A DNA stretch of 64,000 nt, from contig NZ_FOAZ01000017.1 of assembly GCF_900109465.1 (NCBI RefSeq), positions 62,001-126,000 on the forward strand, read 5' to 3'. A model generated the notes under the pieces. The model saw nothing but the letters and a program-made list of their open reading frames with translations, made no database searches and was not told the origin of the DNA. Origin of the DNA: Streptacidiphilus jiangxiensis (GTDB taxonomy: Bacteria; Actinomycetota; Actinomycetes; Streptomycetales; Streptomycetaceae). Shown here in pieces: positions 40,969-48,974 of the stretch (position 1 is the stretch's first letter; each line of letters starts with the position of its first letter). A program made the translations under genes and the position numbers.

Positions 40969-41574
40969 GTGACCACAGCACCCGTCGCCACCTCGCGCCA
41001 GGAGCAGCGACAGTCACGCGGCCCCGAGGGCAACGCCCGGCTGACCGCCTCGGTGGGCACGGTCCTGCTCGTGCTGCTGGCCGTCCAGGGCTTCACCATC
41101 CTGTCCCTGACGCAGCTGCTGACGATCCACTTCTTCGTCGGCATGACGCTGCTCGGCCCCGTCGCGCTCAAGATCGGCACGACCTGTTACCGGGCCTACC
41201 GCTACTACCGCGGCGACCCCGCGTACCGCCGCGCCGGCACCCCGCCGCTGCTGCTGCGCCTGCTCGGCCCGCTGCAGATCCTGATGACGGTCGCGGTGCT
41301 GGCCACCGGCTGCACGCTGGCCCTGGTCGGCCCCGGCGATCTCGCGCACACCGTGCTGTTCCTGCACAAGGCCGCGTTCTGGCTCTGGGTCGGCCTGACC
41401 TCCGTCCACGTCCTGGCCCACCTCCTGCGCCTGCCGCGCCTGGTGAGCGCGGACCTCCGCCGCAGCGACCCCGTGACCGGCCGCGCCCTGCGCTGGACCC
41501 TCCTCGGCGCGTCCCTCGCCACCGGTGCGCTGATCGCTCTCGCAGGCGTGCACCTGGCCGCGAACTGGGGATAG
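40969..41574 (+). CDS. b-type cytochrome-like membrane protein
   Basis: 201 residues from GTG 40969 (GGAAGGA eight bases upstream). Four membrane helices with histidines at family-like places: LLTIHFFVGMTLLGP, LFLHKAAFWLWVGLTSVHVL and AHLLRLP, consistent with two b hemes or one heme pair of the cytochrome b561 type. A short basic insert RAYRYYRGDPAYRRAG joins helices 2 and 3. It has its own promoter region with the TTCTTAGT element but belongs functionally with the upstream redox genes. Quinone or menaquinone contact is an inference. Confidence 0.75.
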   Translation: MTTAPVATSRQEQRQSRGPEGNARLTASVGTVLLVLLAVQGFTILSLTQLLTIHFFVGMTLLGPVALKIGTTCYRAYRYYRGDPAYRRAGTPPLLLRLLGPLQILMTVAVLATGCTLALVGPGDLAHTVLFLHKAAFWLWVGLTSVHVLAHLLRLPRLVSADLRRSDPVTGRALRWTLLGASLATGALIALAGVHLAANWG

Positions 41575-41592
41575 CCCTCAGGGGAGTGCAAC

Positions 41593-42375
41593 TCACGCTT
41601 CGCCGGAGCGTCTGCGATGAAGGCGGACCGCCAGGATCGCCGGGGCGAACGCCGCAAGCAGGCCGGCGAGTACCCACGGCAGGGTGCGCAGGGCCTCCCG
41701 CGCCGGGCTCACGCCCGGCGACGCGGCCGGCGCCGCGTGGTGCGTGACGCGGACCAGCGCGTAGTCGCCGAGGCCCGGGAGCGGGGACTGGTAGATGTCG
41801 TTGCCGACCCGGGTCGTGCGGAGGTCCTGCCAGGGCGCGCCCGGCGTCGCGCGGTACTCCATGACCGGCGCCGGCTGCTGCGCGCTCGGCGCGCGCAGGC
41901 TGATGACGCTGTCACTGGTCGGCCGCCCCGTCGCCGCGACCGGGCCCCGGTCGCTCGTCACCGTCACCCGGTAGACGTTCCCCCACACCGTCCCGTCGGA
42001 CGGCGCAGCGCCGGTCAGCGCCAGCGGCGTTGCCTTCGCGGCCAGTTGGGTCGTGCCCGCCGGGATCGACAGCTGCGAGGCCGGAATGCCCGCCTGCACC
42101 TGCGGCCCGTTCTCGTCACTCACCGGCAGGAGCAACTGGGGGCCGACGCCCTTGAACACGATCCCGTCGTCCTCGCCCACCGACGGCGCCGCGGTGTGCT
42201 GGTAGCCGGGCGGTGCGACGACGTAGCGGTAGGGCTCGTCGGGGAAGCCGAGGCCGTCGTAGAGCGGTGGCGTGGCCGTCAGCGGGGTCAGCAGCCAGCC
42301 GAGCGCCAGCAGGCCGAGGCAGAGCGCGGACATCCGGACCGTCCGGCTGCGCGGACGCCTGAGCATCGCGCTCAT
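41593..42375 (-). CDS. Bitopic membrane protein of unknown function
   Basis: 260 residues. An N-terminal hydrophobic segment (MSALCLGLLALGWLLTPLTA), an extracytoplasmic region of about 185 residues rich in strands and Pro/Thr, and a C-terminal helix (ALRTLPWVLAGLLAAFAPAI) followed by a basic tail RLHRRRSGEA. I recognise no family. Its start overlaps the CPBP protease stop (ATGA), so it is the last gene of a three-gene membrane operon. Confidence 0.65.
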   Translation of the reverse strand: MSAMLRRPRSRTVRMSALCLGLLALGWLLTPLTATPPLYDGLGFPDEPYRYVVAPPGYQHTAAPSVGEDDGIVFKGVGPQLLLPVSDENGPQVQAGIPASQLSIPAGTTQLAAKATPLALTGAAPSDGTVWGNVYRVTVTSDRGPVAATGRPTSDSVISLRAPSAQQPAPVMEYRATPGAPWQDLRTTRVGNDIYQSPLPGLGDYALVRVTHHAAPAASPGVSPAREALRTLPWVLAGLLAAFAPAILAVRLHRRRSGEA

Positions 42376-42941
42376 CGGAGCCACCAGCCGGCCAGGTCGG
42401 CAAGCGTGTGGGCGACGGCGGGGGCCGTCACCGACCCGGCGGCCAGGCGCACCGCGCCCAGGCAGACGCCGACGGCCAGGTCCAGCGGCAGCACCTGCCA
42501 GCCGTAGACGGGCACGTGCAGCAGGGCGAACGCCAGGGCGGTCACCGCGACGGCGGCCACGTCGCCGCTCCGCTCCCTGGCCCGCTCGAACAGGGCGCCG
42601 CGCAGCAGCAGTTCCTCCGCCACCGCCACGTAGGCGACGACGGCCGACCAGAGCGGCAGCATCCCCTCCGGCTCGGCCACGCCGCCCATCGTCACCCGGC
42701 GCACGGCCGGGACGACGCACAGCACCGCCGCCAGCGCGGCACCCCACCCGGCCTGGCGGAGGTTCAGCACTGGCCTGGGCAGGCCGCAGACGAGCGCGAG
42801 GACGACCAACGCGGTCCCGAAGACCACTCCGGCGGTGGGCGACCCCGCCCCGGCCCGGCCTGCCAGGCTCACCCGCAGCGCGACCGCCAACGCCAACCCG
42901 ACCAGTCCGCCCACGAACGGGAGATCCCGGGCGACCCTCAT
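42372..42941 (-). CDS. CPBP-family intramembrane metalloprotease
   Basis: 189 residues, five or six helices. The metal and catalytic motifs are present: EELLLRGALFERAR (EExxxR), FALLHVPVYG (His) and APAVAHTLADL (His with a distal polar residue). Family members (CaaX protease and bacteriocin-processing type) cleave substrates in the membrane or act as immunity proteins. Both ends overlap neighbours by ATGA, so it is translationally coupled to the large membrane protein before it and the bitopic protein after it. Confidence 0.85.
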   Translation of the reverse strand: MRVARDLPFVGGLVGLALAVALRVSLAGRAGAGSPTAGVVFGTALVVLALVCGLPRPVLNLRQAGWGAALAAVLCVVPAVRRVTMGGVAEPEGMLPLWSAVVAYVAVAEELLLRGALFERARERSGDVAAVAVTALAFALLHVPVYGWQVLPLDLAVGVCLGAVRLAAGSVTAPAVAHTLADLAGWWLR

Positions 42942-44368
42942 CGCGCCACCACCTCGCCGATCGCCGCCGAGGTCGCCGGCTTCGCGGGTGCCTCCTTGAC
43001 CAGCGGTTGGGCCATGAGCACCAGACTCACCATCGTGTAGGCGACCATCGCCGCGACCCACGGCCACTCCGAGGCCTTCGCCGCCCGCTCGTCGCGACCG
43101 CTGCGCGCGAGGTGCCCGTGCGCGACCACCACGGCCACCACGTGCACCGCGACGATCACGACCACCGCGACGTACCAGAAGGCCGCACTGGGCAGCAGGT
43201 GCGTGTGCGGCTCGAAGCTGTCGTCGAACGGCGCAGGCAGCCACTGGCCACCGTCCAGCCCCGTCGGGTTGCCCAGCAGCGGGACCAGCAACTGGCCGTT
43301 GACCAGCAGGTACTGAAGATTGTGCGCGAACAGGTAGCCGTACGCGATCGGCAGCAGCGAGGGCAGGAGCCCGTGCAGCGCGGCGACGGGCCGCACGTCG
43401 TGCCCGCCCAGGCGCGCCACCGCGTGGGCGAACCCGCCGAAGACCAGCCAGGTCGCCAGCCCCAGCAGGGCGAACGCCGCGACGGTCTCCCACTGGACCG
43501 TCGTCGCCGAGGCCGTGGCGGCGTCCAGCACGTCCAGCCGCGCCCGCGACCACAGCGGCGTCGCGAGCAGCCCGTCGAAAGAGACCGAGACCAACAGCAG
43601 CAGCAGGAAGGCCATCCGGCTCGGCACGGCCTCGAACCCGGCCGCCAACCCACCACCGAAGCCCGACCGCCCCGGCGCCCCGAACCGGAACCGGCCCAGG
43701 CGCCCCCACGTCGCGAACAGCACCGAGAACAGCTCGCCCCGCGCAGTCCACGCCGGGGCACCGAAGAACAGTCCCGCCCCCGCCGACAGCGCCGCCCAGC
43801 CGAACAGCCCCCACGCGGTGACCCGCGGCAGCGTCGCGCTCTGGTTGAACACCAGCTCCCCGCAGGCCGCCGCGAAGAACGCGACCGTGGCCGGCCACCA
43901 CCCGAGCCGGGCGGGCCACTGCACCGGCCGCGCGCTGCCGAGGAGCAGCCGCCGTGCGGTCGGGCTGTCGCCGAGACGGGCAAGGGCGGCGAAGGGGTTC
44001 AGCGGCCGGGTCCAGTCACCCAGCAGCCCGCAGGAGAGCGGCACGGCGATCCACACCACCAGCCAGAAGACCGTCGGCAGGATGTTCTCCGCCACCGTCT
44101 GCGAGCCGACCAGCCCCACCACGACCAGGCCGGCGAGCCCCACCACGACCAGGCCGGCGAGCCCCATCACGCCCACTGCGGGCGCCAACCACCCACGCGG
44201 CAACGGGGCTTCGAACTCGGCGCGCGCCGCGTCGACGGTGCCCGCCGCGACGCGTCGCGGCAGCACCACCAGGAAGGAGGCGAAGACCACCAGGGCCGCG
44301 CCGAGCACAAAATACGCCAAAGGGATCGGTAGTTCGTACCGCTTCCCGAACGCGTGCGCCAAGTACAC
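42938..44368 (-). CDS. Polytopic membrane protein of unknown function
   Basis: 476 residues from GTG 44368 (GGAGGGG upstream), about ten membrane helices. The N-terminus VYLAHAFGKRYELPIPLAYF and a TRPLNPFAALARL motif are probably family marks; LFAHNLQYLLVNGQ and HTHLLPSAAFWYVAVV contain histidines that could bind metal or heme. Actinobacterial homologues are sometimes labelled fenitrothion hydrolase-like, but I cannot support an enzymatic role. Residues around 75-90 are an exact eight-residue duplication (GLAGLVVV twice) caused by a 24-bp tandem repeat. First gene of the membrane operon. Confidence 0.65.
   Translation of the reverse strand: MYLAHAFGKRYELPIPLAYFVLGAALVVFASFLVVLPRRVAAGTVDAARAEFEAPLPRGWLAPAVGVMGLAGLVVVGLAGLVVVGLVGSQTVAENILPTVFWLVVWIAVPLSCGLLGDWTRPLNPFAALARLGDSPTARRLLLGSARPVQWPARLGWWPATVAFFAAACGELVFNQSATLPRVTAWGLFGWAALSAGAGLFFGAPAWTARGELFSVLFATWGRLGRFRFGAPGRSGFGGGLAAGFEAVPSRMAFLLLLLVSVSFDGLLATPLWSRARLDVLDAATASATTVQWETVAAFALLGLATWLVFGGFAHAVARLGGHDVRPVAALHGLLPSLLPIAYGYLFAHNLQYLLVNGQLLVPLLGNPTGLDGGQWLPAPFDDSFEPHTHLLPSAAFWYVAVVVIVAVHVVAVVVAHGHLARSGRDERAAKASEWPWVAAMVAYTMVSLVLMAQPLVKEAPAKPATSAAIGEVVAR
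44113..44160. repeat. 24-bp exact tandem duplication inside a membrane-helix coding region
   Basis: Two identical copies (44113-44136, 44137-44160), each beginning GCCCCACCACGACC, in frame, adding eight hydrophobic residues to a transmembrane segment. The exact identity implies a recent slippage event. Confidence 0.9.
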
Positions 44369-44551
44369 CGCGCACCCCTCCACCTCGCCACACACCCCCC
44401 GGAGCAACGGCGACTATCCCACGCCCGGCTCACCTCGCGCGACGCGCCCGTGACGACTCGCGGGGACGTGCCCGACGCTGTGTCGGCCACTACCCCTATC
44501 GTGGTGGCCCACCGCCACCCGTCACCGACTCAGCCAGGGAACCATCCGCTT

Positions 44552-46675
44552 ATGACTGTCGCCTCCGCCCACAGCAGCAGCGCCCTTCCCGCACCACTCC
44601 TGTCCCCCGAAGCCCGGGAGGACCTGCACCGTTACGCGGAGGCAGGCGGCTTCACCCTCCGCGCCGAGACCAACCCCTGGTACGCGGCGTTCGACTCCGT
44701 GGCCCGGATGGACGACGCCCGCGCCGCCTCCACGGTCCTCGCCGAGCTGCGCGGCCACCACGTCCCCGGCCTCCAGCAGGCCGCCGAACGGCTGGAATCC
44801 GTGCGCGGCCTGCGCACCCCCGCGACGGTCCACGAGACCGCGGCCGTCGTCGCCGTGCTCGCGCGGGTCCGCGCCACGCTCTCCGTCCTGCAGCCGCAGG
44901 CGTACGTCGCCTCCGCGGACACGCTGCACGCGCTGGCCGCCGCGACCGGGTCCGCCGCGTGGCGCACCGAGCAGGGCGTCAGCCAGTCCTGGTGGCGCCG
45001 CAGTCAGCTCGGCCGCCGGGCCCGCGCGCTCGCCGCGGGGCGCGCCCGCCGCGAGGACCTCCACCAGGCCCTCGGCGAGGCGTCCGCAGCGCGGGCCAAG
45101 TGGGCGTCCCTCACCGGCGACGACACCCCGCCGGCGCTCCCCCAGGACCTCACCTTCCTCGACGCGGCGGCGGACGCGGCGGAGGCGGCGCTCGCCGGCC
45201 TGGACGAGCTCTCCGCACTCCTCCAGCCCGGCACCGCGCTGGAGGAACTGCCCCTGGCGGACCTGGCCTCCCTCCTCGACGCCCTGGCGGCGGACGAGGG
45301 CACCCTCTACCGCCTCCCGCGCCTCCGCGAGCTCCACGACTCCCTCACGGCGCAGGGTCTCACCGACCTCCTCACCGAACTGACGGCGGAGCAGGCGGAC
45401 GTGACCACCACGTCCTCCCTTCTCTCCCAGCGCAGTGCGCCTCCGGCGGAGTCCCTCCCGGACACGTCCACCCCCGCGGCGACCACGCCACAGACTGCGG
45501 AGGAGCCGGAGACCAAGGCCGAGGCCGAGGCCGAGGCGACCGCCGACCTCGAGCTCATCGACGCACCGGAGACCGACGCCGAAGCCAAGGCCGAGGCTGA
45601 CCTGTTCGCCGAGGCCGAGCCGGAGGCCGACACCGAGCTCCTCACCGAGCCGGAGACCGAGCCCGAGGCCGCGGCGACCGCCGAGGCAGCAGGCGAGCTC
45701 CTCACCGAGCCGGAGACCGAGGCCGACACCGACGCGGCAGCCGAGCTGGTCACCGAGGACGGCGCCCCGGCTGACACAGAGCCGGAGGCCAGCACCGAGG
45801 TCGCTCAGGAGCCGGAGGCCAACGCGGACACCGACGCGGCAGCCGAGCTGGTCACTGAGGACGACGCCCCCGCTGACACAGAGCCCGAGGCCACCACCGA
45901 GGTCGAGCCGGAGGCCGACGCCGAACTCCTCACCGAGCCGGAGACCGAGGCCGACGCCACGGCCGAGCCGGCTCAGGAGCCGGAGGCCGAGGCCGACAGC
46001 GACGCGGCAGCCGAGCTGGTCACCGAGGACGACGCCCCGGCTGACACAGAGCCCGAGGCCACCACCGAGGTCGAGCCGGAGACCGAGGCCGACGCCACGG
46101 CCGAGCCGGCTCAGGAGCCGGAGGCCGACGCCACGGCCGAGGCCGCTCAGGAGCCGGAGGCCGACGCCGACGCCGAGGCCGACGCGGACACCGACGCGGC
46201 AGCCGAACTGGTCACCGAGGACGACGCCCCCGCTGACACGGAGCCCGAGGCCACCACCGAGGTCGAGCCGGAGACCGAGGCCGCAAGCCCGAGCGTCGGT
46301 GGCGAGACGGAGGCGGCCGCGGAGCTCATCGCCGAGGGCGACGCTGGGCCCGTCACGGAGGCGGAGCCGGAGGCCGAGGCGGCCGCCGCCGACGTCGTGG
46401 CGCCGGTCGTGGAGCCTGTGGTGGAGGTTCCCGCTGAGGCCGCGCCGCAGGCGCAGGCGGGCGGCGGGAAGCCGGACATCACGCCCGGGCGACCCGTCAC
46501 GGCGTACTCCGCCGCGCAGCTCGAAGCGCTCGTGCGGTGGATCGACGCCGACGGCGGTGGCAGCCTCTCCGACGAGGAGCTGCTGCGGGCGGCGATGAAG
46601 GAGCTGGGCTTCTCCCGGCTCGGGCCGCGCATCAAGGAGGCGCTCGGCGCCGCCATCTCCGCCGCGCGCGGCTGA
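44552..46675 (+). CDS. Large acidic repeat protein with helical N-terminal and small C-terminal domain
   Basis: 707 residues; ATG with only a weak upstream AGGGA. Residues 1-295 are helical (SPEAREDLHRYAEAGGFTLR, ETNPWYAAFDSVARMDDARA, RATLSVLQPQAYV). Residues about 300-640 are extremely acidic, built from Glu, Ala, Asp, Thr and Pro, with four copies of a 24-residue unit (DAAAELVTEDDAPADTEPEA then TTEV). The C-terminal 65 residues are a separate domain (YSAAQLEALVRWIDADGGGS, LSDEELLRAAMKELGF, RIKEALGAAI). DADGGGSLSDEE resembles an EF-hand loop but lacks the residue-5 ligand; the pattern also recalls C-terminal segments of DUF4011-type helicase-nucleases. Function unknown. Convergent with the DUF1003 gene. 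Confidence 0.75.
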   Translation: MTVASAHSSSALPAPLLSPEAREDLHRYAEAGGFTLRAETNPWYAAFDSVARMDDARAASTVLAELRGHHVPGLQQAAERLESVRGLRTPATVHETAAVVAVLARVRATLSVLQPQAYVASADTLHALAAATGSAAWRTEQGVSQSWWRRSQLGRRARALAAGRARREDLHQALGEASAARAKWASLTGDDTPPALPQDLTFLDAAADAAEAALAGLDELSALLQPGTALEELPLADLASLLDALAADEGTLYRLPRLRELHDSLTAQGLTDLLTELTAEQADVTTTSSLLSQRSAPPAESLPDTSTPAATTPQTAEEPETKAEAEAEATADLELIDAPETDAEAKAEADLFAEAEPEADTELLTEPETEPEAAATAEAAGELLTEPETEADTDAAAELVTEDGAPADTEPEASTEVAQEPEANADTDAAAELVTEDDAPADTEPEATTEVEPEADAELLTEPETEADATAEPAQEPEAEADSDAAAELVTEDDAPADTEPEATTEVEPETEADATAEPAQEPEADATAEAAQEPEADADAEADADTDAAAELVTEDDAPADTEPEATTEVEPETEAASPSVGGETEAAAELIAEGDAGPVTEAEPEAEAAAADVVAPVVEPVVEVPAEAAPQAQAGGGKPDITPGRPVTAYSAAQLEALVRWIDADGGGSLSDEELLRAAMKELGFSRLGPRIKEALGAAISAARG
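45731..46264. repeat. Four 72-bp acidic repeat units within the coding region
   Basis: Near-identical 72-bp units start at 45731, 45833, 46001 and 46193, in frame, spaced by variable shorter PEADA/PETEA-coding segments. The spacing (102, 168, 192 bp) and high nucleotide identity suggest ongoing expansion and contraction. Confidence 0.85.
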
Positions 46676-46691
46676 CACGCGGGTGCCGACC

Positions 46692-46734
46692 CAGCGGCCC
46701 GGCCGGACGCCTCAGGCGTCCGGCCGGGCCGCTG
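46692..46734. terminator. 20-bp perfect bidirectional terminator overlapping a stop codon
   Basis: Left arm 46692-46711 (CAGCGGCCCGGCCGGACGCC), loop TCA, right arm 46715-46734. The three-base loop is exactly the complement of the TGA stop of the DUF1003 gene; the acidic protein stops 17 bp to the left. Confidence 0.9.
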
Positions 46735-48412
46735 CTGCCACCGCCTCCATCGCCGCGGATTCGCGCGGCGTCCGCGGACGGGCGCCGAGACCGAAGAAGC
46801 CGCCTTCGTTGTTCGCCTCCGCGACGACCTCGGCGATGCGGACCAGGAAGGCGCGGAACTCCGCCAGCTCCGCGGGGGCGACCCGGGCGATGACGACACT
46901 CGCCGCGTGGACGGTCTCCAACGCGGGCTTCTCGTAGTCGGCGTAGCGGGCGTCGGGGCGCAGGCCGGTGTCGAAGGACGAGGCCGCCGCCAACTCCCGG
47001 ATCAGCCGCCGGGGGTGGGAAACGCTCGCCTCGCGCAGCAACTGCACCATCGCGACGATCTCGTCGGCGTCGACGTCGCCCTCGGCGAGGGCGACCAGCA
47101 CGCCGGAGACGATCAACGCCCGTTGCAGAGTGATCCAGTCGTCGGCGTGGAAGTCCAGCTCGCCCACCCCGTCGCCGCCGCCGGTCCGCAGCACCTGGAA
47201 GCCGACATCCGCCAGGACGGTCGGCAGGTAGCGGACCGCGTCGACCGCCTGCGCCCGTGCGCGCTGGGACAGTTCGTCCCACGGGACGCCCTGCGGCTGC
47301 TGCTCGTGCTCCAGTCGCGCGAGCACCTGGGCCTCCTGCTCCTCGAAGGCCACGAGCATCCCGGCGTCCGGCGAGTCCTCGCCCGTCGTGGGGAACATGA
47401 GGCAGCCGATCGCCGCCAGGCTCTCACCGACCCGGCGCGCGTGCGCACGGCTCGTCTCCCGTGACTCCTCCGGCAGTTCGTGCCAGGGTCGCAGCGCGGA
47501 CCGTCCACCCGCGCCGGTCTCGGCCGCAGCCGCCTGCATCCGGCTCTGGTGCAGCGCCTGGGCGAGATGCTCGGTGACCTGTGTGGACGTGTAGTCGGAG
47601 AGGCTCTCCACGACACGGTCCTGGGCGACCAGGCGGGCCTTCATGCGTCGGCATTCGTGCAGGATCGCCTCGGCGTCGAGGAAGGTCTGTTCGGAGCGGC
47701 GGTCGCCCGCGAGGCTCAGCACCTTCTGGCCGACCATGATCACGATCATGAAGACGAGCTGCGCGAAGGTCGACAGGAAGGTCATGAACGCGAACGGGTA
47801 CGGGTCGAACCGCTGGAAGCCGAGCTCGGCCATGCCGATCCAGACCACCTGCGTGCCGGCGGCGATGTAGAACGCGCCCATGCTGCCCAGGCGCTGGGTG
47901 AGCCACGCGGCGATCCTCCCGTTGGCGCCGACGACCTGGTCGATCGCCTGCGGGGGCGCCTGGACCCGGTGCCGACGGATCCACGGGTGCGGGGTGGAGT
48001 CCAGCAGGCTGGCACCGCGGCCGAGGACCCGGTCGTGGCGGTCGAGATGCGCCTGGAGGTCCGCGACCTGCGCGAAGATGGCCTCGGCGTTCTCGTAGGT
48101 CTGCACCGCCCGGCGGTCGGCGGCCACGCCGAGCACCCGCTGCCCGACCAGGATCACGGCGCACAGCACCAACTGCACGACGTTGTTCAGGAACAGCAGG
48201 AACGAGAACGGGTACGGGTCGACCCCGTGCAGCGGGCCCCAGGTGGCCAGGGCCATCCAGCCGCCGCAGAAGACGAGGGTGACGTAGAGGGCGGGCATCG
48301 AGCCCACGCCCTGGGTCAGCGCCGCGGCGATCGCGCCGTTGACGCCGACCCGCTCGTCGGAGACCGTGACCGGCTGCTTGGGCAGGACGGCCGCTGCGCC
48401 GACTTCACTCAC
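46712..48412 (-). CDS. Tandem DUF1003 membrane protein with RyR-like and TerB-like regions
   Basis: 566 residues from GTG 48412 (GGGGAG five bases upstream). Two DUF1003 units in tandem (about 25-110 and 150-235), each with two helices and the signature DPYPFxF (WGPLHGVDPYPFSFLLFLNN; FQRFDPYPFAFMTFLSTFAQ) and a following coiled segment. Then two stretches resembling RyR domains: PWHELPEESRETSRAHARRV and PWDELSQRARAQAVDAVRYL, each ending in a Gly-turn. The last 160 residues (LIVSGVLVALAEGDVDADEI, then LLREASVSHPRRLIREL) look TerB-like. RyR and TerB domains are known from bacterial signalling and conflict systems; the role here is inferred. Convergent with the acidic repeat protein. Confidence 0.72.
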   Translation of the reverse strand: MSEVGAAAVLPKQPVTVSDERVGVNGAIAAALTQGVGSMPALYVTLVFCGGWMALATWGPLHGVDPYPFSFLLFLNNVVQLVLCAVILVGQRVLGVAADRRAVQTYENAEAIFAQVADLQAHLDRHDRVLGRGASLLDSTPHPWIRRHRVQAPPQAIDQVVGANGRIAAWLTQRLGSMGAFYIAAGTQVVWIGMAELGFQRFDPYPFAFMTFLSTFAQLVFMIVIMVGQKVLSLAGDRRSEQTFLDAEAILHECRRMKARLVAQDRVVESLSDYTSTQVTEHLAQALHQSRMQAAAAETGAGGRSALRPWHELPEESRETSRAHARRVGESLAAIGCLMFPTTGEDSPDAGMLVAFEEQEAQVLARLEHEQQPQGVPWDELSQRARAQAVDAVRYLPTVLADVGFQVLRTGGGDGVGELDFHADDWITLQRALIVSGVLVALAEGDVDADEIVAMVQLLREASVSHPRRLIRELAAASSFDTGLRPDARYADYEKPALETVHAASVVIARVAPAELAEFRAFLVRIAEVVAEANNEGGFFGLGARPRTPRESAAMEAVAAAARPDA

Positions 48413-48422
48413 ACGTGCTCCC

Positions 48423-48479
48423 CGGATAGATCCGACGCGGTGGCCGTTCCGGCACCCGCGCATCCCTGCAATCTATCCG
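48423..48479 (-). promoter_or_regulatory. Widely spaced inverted repeat in the leader of the DUF1003 gene
   Basis: CGGATAGAT (48423-48431) and ATCTATCCG (48471-48479), perfect 9-bp arms separated by 39 bp, ending 11 bp before the GTG. Could be a leader hairpin covering the ribosome site region or a looped operator. Confidence 0.3.
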
Positions 48480-48541
48480 CATGCGTCCGACTGATCACGA
48501 TCGCCTGACGAACGGCCAATCTCCCTGCCCCCGAAGGCCGG

Positions 48542-48952
48542 TCACTCCATGGCGGCGGTGCTCGGGCGGCGGGCGCGGGCCAAGCCGGCGGGCAGGGCGA
48601 CGCGCTGGGCGTGGTCGAGCTCGCCGACGAGGGTCGCCTCGGTGGCACGGAGGTGGGCGAGGATCTCGTGGGCCGTGAGCGGACCCATTCCGGGGACGGC
48701 ACGCAGCAGCGCGCCGAGCGACATACCGGCGGCCACGGCGTCGCCGCCGTCCCAGGCGTCGAGGCAGATGTGCGCGAGGCGGGCGGTGCCACCCTCGGCG
48801 ACGGCGGCGAGCAGCAGCTCCTGGGCGCGGTGCAGCTCAGGACTGAGGGCGTCCGAGCCCGCCCCGGACCGGGCCGACGAACCACGACGGGCCCTGCGGG
48901 ACGTGGCAGACGTGGCAGACGTGGCAGACGTACGAGACGTGCGACCGATCAT
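48542..48952 (-). CDS. Paralogue of actinobacterial integration host factor (mIHF-like)
   Basis: 136 residues. A basic, repeat-bearing N-terminus (TSRTSATSATSATSRRARRG) is followed by a domain aligned by eye with mIHF: ALSPELHRAQELLLAAV, then the helix-two-turn-helix MSLGALLRAVPGMGPLTAHE and ILAHLRATEATLVGEL. In mIHF the turn is LLxxLPGVGKxxAxxIM; here PGMGPLTAHEIL keeps both glycines. So it probably bends or coats DNA. The true mIHF is normally encoded next to gmk, which is absent, marking this as a second, specialised copy. GGAG stands only three bases from the ATG. Divergent from the MarR gene. Confidence 0.75.
   Translation of the reverse strand: MIGRTSRTSATSATSATSRRARRGSSARSGAGSDALSPELHRAQELLLAAVAEGGTARLAHICLDAWDGGDAVAAGMSLGALLRAVPGMGPLTAHEILAHLRATEATLVGELDHAQRVALPAGLARARRPSTAAME
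48901..48927. repeat. 9-bp tandem repeat in the mIHF-like gene
   Basis: ACGTGGCAG repeated three times exactly, followed by two altered copies (ACGTACGAG, ACGTGCGAC), encoding the Thr-Ser-Ala repeats of the N-terminal tail. Confidence 0.85.
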
Positions 48953-48974
48953 GATCTCCGCCTTCCTCCGTGGC

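Noticed and set aside
44552-46675. A true EF-hand calcium-binding site in the acidic protein
   Set aside because: DADGGGSLSDEE lacks the ligand at loop position 5 and there is only one copy; kept as a possibility in the findings but not annotated as a domain.
44522-46678. A full-length antisense frame over the acidic repeat protein
   Set aside because: It arises because repeated GAG/GCC codons read as CTC/GGC on the other strand. It is Leu/Gly/Arg-rich without domain structure, whereas the plus strand has coherent terminal domains.
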